Shown here: positions 8,752 to 15,360 of the stretch, one piece after another | How the letters are laid out: the number at the start of each line of letters is the position of its first letter | How positions within the stretch are numbered: position 1 is the stretch's first letter | Origin: Cochliopodium minus | Taxonomy: Eukaryota > Discosea > Himatismenida > Cochliopodiidae | DNA length: 15,360 nucleotides | Assembly: GCA_024220525.1 (NCBI GenBank) | Contig: JAMYWO010000022.1 | Span: 140,007-155,366 of the forward strand | Direction: 5' to 3' | The notes under the pieces: generated by a model | Told to the model about the DNA's origin: nothing | Database searches by the model: none | Seen by the model: the letters and a program-made list of their open reading frames with translations, nothing else | Position numbers and translations under genes: made by a program

Positions 8752-11700
8752 CTTTAAAAAAAAGGAGAATAAAAGAAAATAAGAAATGTTGTAGGGTATA
8801 AATTGTACAATTCTCGCATTCAAGGATTTGATCTCCAAAAGAAAATTCAAGACCACAAAAAGCACAGGAAATAGTTTTGGAAAATTCTCTCGATAAAGTT
8901 TCATTGAGAGGAGACAGTTTTTTAGGGAGAATTTGCATGTTGAAGAGTTCTTGGGGAGAGCTGTTCTTCACAAGTTTCATTTTGATCTGCTTGGAAATGC
9001 TGGAAACAATCCATTTTTCAATGAAAGTTTGTATGCAATGAGTCAAAGACAAGAAAATAGATTGGACATCATTAACATCTGTTTTGATCTTTATTTGCAT
9101 GATCTTTTGAATGTTATTTTTGTTGTTTTTATTGTTTTCAAATGGAATAACTTCTAGTTCTATCATTGTTTTTTGGGTATCGTATAGTTCATTATGATAA
9201 TAAAAAATGAACCCGGTAAGCCAATAAATCTCCTCTATCATTGTTTTCTTGAGATTTTCTTCGTTACCAATACAAGTCTGTCTGATTCTCATGAACAACA
9301 TTTTCCATAAAGAACTTTTTTTTTTCTTGATTAATTGAAAGCAATTTAAATTATAACAAATTACCTAGGTTCAAAAGGTAAGAAATATTGGATTTTCCAT
9401 TCATTCAAGAAGATCATTTTATCAATGGGGATTCCATCATCTAGTTTTATGTTTGAAGGTTTTTTGTTAGGGAAGAGAAGAGGGGTGATGTAATGCCTCA
9501 AAGTCTTCATTTTCATTCCTTCTTTCTGGAAATGCTGTTTTTTGACAGGCAAAACAAAGTCAAAATGAGCGAAAAGGGTACAAAGAAAGTTGTACTGATT
9601 CTCTTGGCTTATGTTAGAATCCAATGGAAGATCTTTAATGATATTCTTTAAGATTTCCTCTTGGAAATTTTGTTCATTAATAGAGTAGAATATCTGAGAG
9701 ATAGATTGGTGCTTGTTTTTCTTGAATTCATCCAAAAGATTCTCCATATTTCTTGAAATGAGTTTTTGTTCGATTGATTCTAGTTTGGACAACAAATTAT
9801 CAAAACTGATTCTGTCAACGATAGATCTGCTTCTCTCAACAGGATCCTCCCAAATTTGTTGAATAGAAAAATTTTTGTTAGCAGATCCTTTGAGCCAGTT
9901 CAAAGTGGAGTGGATCGATTGTAAAAGGGGATCATTGTTGTTCAGTTTTGTCCTTATATTATCCATGATCAATTGTGTCTGTTTCCTTCCATAATCTATC
10001 ACAGATTTAAAGACATTATTAAACCATTGAGGGTTTGTGATCACAATATCGTTGAGGGCGTTCTTTTGGATGTACACAACCATTCCCAAGTTGTTGAGAT
10101 CCACAAGTATATTCTCCAGATGTTTGGCAGCCTCCAAATAATGTTCATCATCTGATTTCCCGAGCAAATTTGACTTTAGGGTAGAAAAATCAATGAAGGG
10201 TTTCTCTTCTCTCAATCTTTTATCCTCGAAGATATTGGTGAAAGAAATCTTGAGATCATCCACATCAATCTCTATTTTTTTGTCGGACATGCTTTCTATT
10301 AGTTCATACACCAATTGATGCTTGATTGTTGTCGAGATTCCGTATTCCACGTTGTCATACTGTGAAGATAGAAGTTCATATATTCTATTAATTCCAGATT
10401 TTCTCAAATCCAACTCGCGGTTGTTGAGGGGGTAGAAAATGGATTCCTCTGATGATTTGTAATTCACAAATTTGTGGAATTTCAGTTCAATATTATTTTC
10501 TTCAATCGATTTTTTGATCTCTTTTTTTAAAATTTGATTAAAAATTATTAATAAATAAAAAAGATGTGAAGATCAGATATACCTTGATCTATTTTAATGA
10601 GTGCTTCATTAGCTTTTTGATCTCTTTCATAGAACCAGAACTTTTTTTTAAGTAGATCCAACTTGGTTCCAATAAGTACTACAGGAGAGTCTTTTCCGAC
10701 CTGTACTTGGAGGAAGTGGAACCTGAAAAAATAAGATTAATAAAAAATAATAAAAAGAATTGCTTTTTTGAGAGATCACCAATAAATCAGTTTGTTTTCA
10801 CTAATTATTTTGTCCAAATCCAATGAACAATCAAACAGAAGTAAATACACCGATCCACTTCCAAAAAAGAAAGAGTGAGAAAGGTGATACTCTTCATGTC
10901 CAGCAAAATCCCACATTGAGAACTTTTTTTTAAAAAAATAGGATAAGTGAGATACAATAGAAATGTAAAATAATTTTTTTTCAGTTAAGCAGAAAAATTA
11001 CTAAAGTTTGTGTTTTATCATCTCTCCATTTAGTTATTTCAACCTTTGGAAAAAAAAAAAAATGAAATTTTTAAACTATTTTGTTTATCCTCTTACACCA
11101 TGCGTCATTTGTTCTTCTCTTTTTTCTTCTTGAACCAGCTTGTGGAATGACTCATTATAGTTGTTATTGGAAATTCCAACTAATCTCTTTTTAAGAGCTT
11201 ATTAAAAGTTGGATTTAAAAAAAAAGAAAAGAAAAAAGATTAAAAAGGAAACCTGTCTTCCCAACATTTTGATTTCCTAAACATTAATTTTTTTTGAATC
11301 TTGTGAGAAATAAAATTTAATTTGGAATTTTTGTTACCTACAATCATCAACCTGATTCCTTCAAAAGTTCTCTTTTTATTAACTAATTCTCCTTTATCAG
11401 TATACTCTACAAAAAACTCTTTTCCGTTTTCTAAAACGATGCCTTTATCATACCTCTTTCCGTTTTCGATTCTGCCCTTGTACATTTCCTTCTTGTCTCT
11501 AGTGTACATTGAAATATAACCCGAAGGAATCCCATTTTTGAGTTCCCCATGGAAATACCATCTTTTCTTTTCCTCTATCCAATCGCACAAGCCTTTTCCC
11601 TCAAATTTTTTTCCGTTAATCCAACTGCCTTGCCATAGTATTCCACTCTATAAGAAGTAAATGAAATAAATTAACTCATAAAAGATCAATATTAACTAAC

Positions 11701-13374
11701 TTTTAAAATAAAAATACATTTTCTTTTTGGTCGATAATCTTTCCTCTGCCTATTTTGATTCTGTTCTCATAAATATATCCACAATAATCTTTTTTGTCGT
11801 CATCGAAATATTCCTTCACAAAAATGACATGATGGTGCACAAAATTGTTCTGGAGTACAATGATGGGATACTCAAACTCCATTTCATAGGGAATATTTAT
11901 TTCTCTGCTATTCAAAATCCCCAACTGCCCGTATGAGTTGCTACCAAACAAGTAAAGGTTCTTCAAATTTTCCTCTTTTTTCAAAATAAATGAATTATTT
12001 TTCAAAATTCCATATATTTATTTTTTTACTTAGAATATAAAAAGAATGGTAAGCTCCACAACCTATTTGAAATACACCATCCCTTGCATTGTGAAACCCA
12101 GACATATTATTGAAATTTCCCAGACCCAGTTGTCCTTTGTTAATTAAATTTTTTAATCAATAAATGAGAACAACAAAAAAATCAAACCATAGTCATTGGA
12201 TCCCGTTACAAACAACTTACCATTAGCTAGGTAATATAAAAAATCACGACTTTAATTTATTTTTAAATTAAAAATTACTGGTCAACATTAGCGAATGTTC
12301 TTGTCCGCATAATAATTGATAAATCTCGAAATCTCCTATTTTAATTTCGACAGGAGAAAAAAAATTGTTGTGAATTGGCAAACCTAATTGTCCTTTTTTA
12401 TTATTTCCGAATCCCAATAAAGTGGATTTCTTATTTTGATCTTATCGAGCAATTTAATTTAAAAAAAGAAATAAAACATTTATTTTTGGCATACTCGATA
12501 CAATGAAGCTGTGTTGTCCCCCACAAACAACTAACTCTATGTTTTTTCCATTTAATAATTTTACAGGTGTGCTGATTTTTGTAACATTTGAAATCCCTAA
12601 CTGCCCATACAGATTCGATCCTAAAAAAATATTTCGAAAATTATTATTTACTGGAATGTTTATTCCTTTACCTACAACTAAAACATCAAAATTTTGTTTT
12701 AAAAAAATAGAATGTTCTTCTCCGCATGCTATCATTTTTATTTCATTCTTGAAAATAAGTGATGGGATATTGTTTTTTTCAATCTTTCCCAATCCTAATT
12801 GCCCTGAGTCATTTTCTCCAACTGCATATACTGATTCATCATCTAAGAAGAGTTTTATAATCAATCTAATTTATATTATACGATATTATTTACTTTTATG
12901 TATGAAGATATGATGTGCCCCCGTGTATATTCGGTTGACATCTTTCATTATCAAGGTAGGTGTTTTTTGATTATCAAAATTTCCTATTCCTAGTTCCCCA
13001 GATTCATTTGATCCAAAACTATAAAGCTCATCAAATACTAAATGAAATATAATAATTAGCCTCATAGATTATTTTGAATTTTTTTGCCATTGAGAACATA
13101 TGTCGAACTTTCTGAACAGAATATTCCCTTTATGGGGCTATTGATTAATTCTACATAACAAAATTGATGGATATTCTGTCCTCCTTCTCTTATCTGTTGA
13201 AATTTATTCCATCCACAAGCCACTAAAGGATATATTCAACAATATGAAAATATATAAATTATATTTTACTTGTTTCCAATTTGGAAGATCCTTTATTCAA
13301 ATGAAATAAGATATATACAAAGATATTCCTATGAAATAACCTAATGCGATTATTGTGTTCGCAGAAAAAGACAT
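7723..13374 (-). CDS. Roco-family protein kinase: RCC1 repeats - MORN - Roc - COR - Cys motif - kinase
   Basis: A Roco (LRRK-like) GTPase-kinase. Twenty exons in transcript order: 13374-13341, 13222-13088, 13037-12894, 12842-12495, 12440-12279, 12226-12188, 12134-12030, 11974-11718, 11647-11338, 11276-11253, 11197-11097, 11043-11002, 10922-10780, 10722-10583, 10520-9365, 9314-8809, 8751-8692, 8628-8395, 8346-8186, 8127-7723. They total 4506 nt (1501 aa), and phase matches at every junction. Residues ~12-365 are RCC1-like blades (GSNESGELG, GENDSGQLG, GSNLYGQLG, GSNDYGQLG, GSNSYGQLG, each with CGxxHS). Residues ~385-500 are MORN repeats. Residues ~504-661 are the Roc GTPase, ~662-1190 COR, 1197-1216 a CxxC pair motif, and ~1222-1480 the kinase. 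No LRR lies before Roc, unlike most Roco proteins; RCC1 plus MORN takes that place. Such proteins signal through GTP-dependent dimers, often to the cytoskeleton; the substrate here is unknown. The start MSFSANT is 54 bp from the stop of the gene upstream. The least certain junctions are the first intron and the GC-AG intron. Confidence 0.9.
8750..8866 (-). other. CxxC-x12-CxxC motif between COR and kinase
   Basis: Residues 1197-1216 hold CAFCG, twelve intervening residues, then CENC: a classic spacing for a small zinc-binding knuckle or ribbon. The codon for the fourth Cys is split T|GT by the 57-nt intron at 8752-8808. Either splicing or retention restores TGT. Zinc binding is inferred from spacing only. 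I do not know this element as part of standard Roco proteins. Confidence 0.6.
8809..10520 (-). other. COR domain of the Roco kinase
   Basis: Exons 10520-9365 and 9314-8809 carry the COR (C-terminal of Roc) dimerisation module. Visible landmarks are DLNNLGMVVYI (the L-x-x-x-G-x-V/I-x-Y/F motif), ITNPQWFNNVFKSVI (family pattern NPQWL), NFLCTLFAHFDFVLPV, LLFPNKKP, and LPFEPSSLWKMLFMRIRQ spanning the 50-nt intron (family pattern PxGLWxRLxxR). Roc without COR is not stable or regulated normally in this family, so the pair supports a true Roco protein. Confidence 0.88.
10583..11356 (-). other. Roc GTPase domain of the Roco kinase
   Basis: All core G motifs are visible after splicing. G1/P-loop is RLMIVGNQNVGKTALKKRL (GNQNVGKT at ~512-519). 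A switch I Thr lies in EEQMTHGVEI. G3 is MWDFAGHEEYHLSH (DFAG at 572-575). G4 is LIGTKLD (634-637). The DFAGxEEY and TxG motifs are characteristic of Roc rather than Rab/Rho domains. The P-loop is encoded mostly by a 24-nt microexon (11276-11253). Nothing suggests loss of GTP binding. Confidence 0.9.
11360..11830 (-). other. MORN repeat region of the Roco kinase
   Basis: Repeats of the YxGxxxxGxxxGxG type lie between the RCC1 propeller and Roc: CGYIYENRIKIGRGKII, then GILWQGSWINGKKFEGKG, WYFHGELKNGIPSGYIS and YKGRIENGKRYDKGIVLENG, with a final degenerate EYTDKGELVNKKR. They are spread over exons 11974-11718 and 11647-11338. MORN repeats often mediate membrane-lipid or scaffold binding, so this segment may localise the kinase. 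The hinge to Roc is short (TFEGIRLMIVG). Confidence 0.8.
11830..13222 (-). other. RCC1-like beta-propeller region of the Roco kinase
   Basis: At least six blades with the RCC1 signature (GxNxxGQLGxG, then xxIxCGxxHSxxL): ACGWNKFQQI, YSFGSNESGELGIG, YAVGENDSGQLGLG, FLGSNLYGQLGISN, LLGFGNNKKGQLGLP, FVTGSNDYGQLGLGNF, YLFGSNSYGQLGI. Blades are split by 50-55-nt introns, including a 39-nt exon (12226-12188). RCC1 propellers are GEFs for Ran-type GTPases or general protein-binding platforms. Placed next to a Roc GTPase, an intramolecular regulatory role is tempting, but that is inference. Confidence 0.9.
13038..13087 (-). other. Candidate GC-AG intron in the Roco kinase gene
   Basis: Between ...STYVLN and FDELYSFGSN there is no usable GT donor in the right phase. 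A donor ATG|GCAAAAAA with acceptor TTTCATTTAG gives a 50-nt intron, phase 1 on both sides (G|TA = Val). It joins two RCC1 half-blades exactly as in neighbouring repeats. Unspliced sequence hits TGA soon after. GT alternatives upstream (GTTCTC, GTTCGA) either break phase or remove conserved blade residues. Confidence 0.6.
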
Positions 13375-13428
13375 TTTTTTTTAAATTCAATTTTGTTTTC
13401 TTTGGTTTTTCTGTTGAGCAATTGTGAA

Positions 13429-14506
13429 TCAAATTAAATTTTTTACGTAATTGATTTCTAAAGAATCAATGAAAAGAGGAAAGCACTTTTCATCAAACTC
13501 TGATGGATGGAAATTTGTAATAGGCAAAACTTTGAGATACTGTTCAATGGCATAAGAATGCTTTCCCAAACAAACACTGATAAGATAATCAGCGTCCAAA
13601 GGAATGGAATAAAAGAACCAATCATCGTTTTGTTTCTCATCTAAATACATTTTTGTGTCATTATTTGTTTGGTTTTTATCTTTTTTTTTGTGGAGAAGGG
13701 TTGAATGAGTGTCCAAGATCGTTTGGGGAACATCAAATGAAAAAGAGAGCAGTTCCAGGCCTAAACCTATCCCGATGGCCTTGATGTAACTTTCTTTGAG
13801 GGTCCAGAATAGATAGAATCTCTTTAACGAGTCAGAATATTGTTTGGTTGTTTCGATATTTTCTTATATAAATATATTCGCTGATTAAAATTACATGTTT
13901 GTTTTGGAAATGAAAAAATGGGTGATTGTATGTTCTCTAAAAATTATTTGAGATTTACCATATTCCTTATTTTTGGAATGTATTTGAGACCATTCTTTCC
14001 CCACGAAACAATTCTCCATCAATTTAAAAAAATCTTCTTCTGTTTTGTGATAATGAGGAAGTTCTATCTTCATTATATCTATTCCTATCAAATGATAAGG
14101 TGAAGAACATACAATCACCCATTTTCCATGATGTGAGATATTGAAATTATAGTTTGGATATTTTTCTCTTTTTTCTATTGGTATGCATTCATGATCCTTT
14201 ATGGTGAGAAATCTGTATTTAATTTCGACAAAGATGAAATATATCGTTGAATTTATTTACCAAATATGGTTTTTTTCCTGGATCTGTTCTTTTCAATCTT
14301 ATTTGTTTATAATCTAATCCCAATTCTTTTTCTATCATATTCAAAACCAATATCTTTCCTGCCAAGCTCAATTTTTGATCTCTTTTGAATTTAAACCTCA
14401 ATATTCTCTCTCTTTCATCTTTCTCCAATCTTGATAGACATTCATTCCATTCTTCTTCTAATGGATTCCAATTCTCACCATCAAAACAACTAATTCGAAT
14501 TTTCAT
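13429..14506 (-). CDS. AASDHPPT: 4'-phosphopantetheinyl transferase (AASDHPPT/Lys5 type)
   Basis: Transfers 4'-phosphopantetheine from CoA to a Ser of acyl- or peptidyl-carrier proteins, activating fatty acid synthase, polyketide synthases or aminoadipate reductase. Exons 14506-14261, 14196-13959 and 13862-13429 give 918 nt (305 aa), close to the 309 aa of the human enzyme. Family motifs in order: LRFKFKRDQKLSLAGKILVL, IRLKRTDPGKKPYL, NFNISHHGKW (SHHG 103-106), IGIDI (D122, Mg ligand) and FWTLKESYIKA (E185, Mg ligand). The 64-nt intron 14260-14197 is fixed by phase: only the acceptor ATAAAG|GATCAT keeps the frame. ATG at 14506 is the first Met and begins the conserved N-terminus. It is upstream of the Roco kinase gene on the same strand and divergent from the DUF971 gene. 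The C-terminal half carries a Lys/Asn-rich insertion (around HKKKDKNQTNNDTK) common in AT-rich genomes. Confidence 0.94.
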
Positions 14507-14915
14507 TTTAATTATAATTGACGTTATATTTGAGTGTACCGTTAATCAACAAACAAATGGAAAAATTTTTTGGATCAACAAATAAAATTATTGAGCTCAA
14601 ATTGATGTATAATTTTGTTGTGAGTGGATTATATTAATTAGCTTTAATTTATTTGATTTTGAAAAAAATTATCATAAAAAAATTTGTTTCAAAGTATGAA
14701 ATTTGGGTTATTATATTTGACTTTGATTTTAGAAACATTTATTATAATTTACTAAATTGTGAAATGCTCCTAATTGAATAATTCTTTGAAAATGACCTTG
14801 TATGAATCAAAAAGAATAAAAAAAATAGAACAAAATTTAACAACAAATAATAAAAAAAAAAAAAATAAAAAAAAAAAAAGACTTTTTTTTCTAAACAACC
14901 AACCAATTTTGATTA
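14507..14915. promoter_or_regulatory. Divergent intergenic region (presumed bidirectional promoter)
   Basis: These 409 nt separate the start codons of the phosphopantetheinyl transferase (- strand) and the DUF971 gene (+ strand), so both promoters must lie here. The left part is moderately AT-rich; from about 14810 to 14880 it is a poly(A)-rich run directly upstream of the + strand gene. I cannot identify specific elements. Confidence 0.5.
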
Positions 14916-15351
14916 ATGTTAAAAAACCAATTTATCAAATGCACTAGCTTTAAAAGATTCTATTCGTATGAAGTAATGAAACATAACCATGATCTCATCC
15001 CTACCAAAGTAAACAAGATGGATGACAATTTGGAGATTCAATTTTCGAATGGAGACAAATTCAAATACCCTGCTGATTATTTGTTTGTAAATGATCATCA
15101 TCATTCGATCTTGGCCAACAACCAACATGCAAAAATTTGTGAATTGGATACAATTGGCTGTGATAAAATTCAGTGAGTATTTTTTAAATTTTTTACTTGG
15201 AGCGAGTTTTAAAAATTTTTATTTTGACAAAAATAGAATCTTATTTGAAGATCACAATACAAGTACCTTTAGCTTTGTCTATCTTCATCAATTGGGAAAG
15301 AATCTCTACAACGAATCATCCGAGGCCACCCAACAAATCAATAAGATTTAA
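14916..15351 (+). CDS. Standalone DUF971 (GBBH-like N-terminal) protein, probably mitochondrial
   Basis: Exons 14916-15172 and 15237-15351, joined across a 64-nt intron (GTGAGT donor, phase 2, CA|A), give 372 nt or 123 aa. The first ~19 residues (MLKNQFIKCTSFKRFYSYEV) are basic and free of acidic residues before Glu19, as in a mitochondrial presequence. The rest fits DUF971: LEIQFSNGDKFKYPADYLFV (pattern IxWxDGxxxxFxxxWLR) followed by IQILFEDHNTSTFSFVYLHQ and LG (pattern IxFxDGHxTGIYSFxYLRxLG). This domain precedes the oxygenase domain in gamma-butyrobetaine and trimethyllysine dioxygenases, but here the protein stops right after it (TAA 15349-15351). Standalone versions occur in bacteria and eukaryotic organelles; an Fe-S cluster link has been suggested. 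Function here is unproven. Confidence 0.82.
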
Positions 15352-15360
15352 ACAGCTGGC

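Noticed and set aside
8933-9157. 74-residue + strand open frame
   Set aside because: Antisense to the well-supported COR exon of the Roco kinase.
12503-12913. 136-residue + strand open frame, Pro/Phe/Ser-rich
   Set aside because: Antisense to RCC1 blades. The - strand carries repeated GxNxxGQLG and CGxxHS motifs; this strand carries no family signal.
14197-14260. Acceptor TACAG|ATTTCTC for the first intron of the phosphopantetheinyl transferase
   Set aside because: It gives the wrong phase and a quick stop (TGA). The next AG, ATAAAG|GATCAT, keeps the frame and joins KKPYL to the family's pre-SHxG region.
1-15360. tRNA, rRNA, CRISPR arrays, transposon ends or bacterial operon signals
   Set aside because: None seen on either strand; short T-rich repeats are simple sequence, and the gene structures are eukaryotic.

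Overview
This window is eukaryotic nuclear DNA from a very AT-rich protist. It uses the standard genetic code (TAA and TGA stops, no reassigned codons needed). It is densely intronic, with mostly GTAA-type donors and AG acceptors, and its introns are built largely of A and T homopolymers. The gene content is eukaryotic throughout: an AP-5 adaptor subunit, GAR1, a Roco (Roc-COR) kinase, an AASDHPPT-type phosphopantetheinyl transferase and a mitochondrial DUF971 protein. A free-living amoeboid protist (amoebozoan, heterolobosean or anaeramoebid-like) is a reasonable guess, but the sequence does not settle it. A run of exactly 100 N (261-360) shows a scaffolded draft assembly. I built the exon models by hand from reading frame, intron phase and family knowledge. 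Every junction given is phase-consistent, but there is no transcript evidence.

Left third (1-5901, + strand). A chain of about 15 exons reads continuously in phase. Exons from 361 to 3078 encode the C-terminal half of the AP-5 complex zeta subunit (AP5Z1). Without any visible stop or new start codon, the chain then passes through an unrecognised exon, the first half of a GRAM domain, the second half of a coactosin/ADF-H domain, and a Ser-rich linker. It ends in a carbohydrate-binding family-9-like domain of bacterial type, which carries a 1-nt frameshift near 5571. This is either a remarkable fusion gene or several genes collapsed together through poly-T introns. The half-domains meeting at one intron make assembly collapse a serious possibility.

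Middle (6176-7354, - strand). GAR1, the H/ACA snoRNP protein, has Gly/Arg-rich arms on both sides of the core. An intron appears to split its ATG.

Right half (7723-13374, - strand). One 20-exon gene of 4506 coding nt (1501 aa) encodes a Roco-family kinase with the order RCC1 repeats - MORN repeats - Roc GTPase - COR - CxxC/CxxC element - protein kinase, and no leucine-rich repeats. Only 54 bp upstream on the same strand ends the phosphopantetheinyl transferase gene (13429-14506). Across a 409-bp divergent intergenic region lies a small mitochondrial-type DUF971 gene (14916-15351, + strand).

The genes do not form a pathway; this is a compact eukaryotic gene neighbourhood. The observations most worth a second look are the RCC1-MORN-Roco kinase architecture and the AP5Z1/GRAM/ADF-H/CBM9 mosaic.
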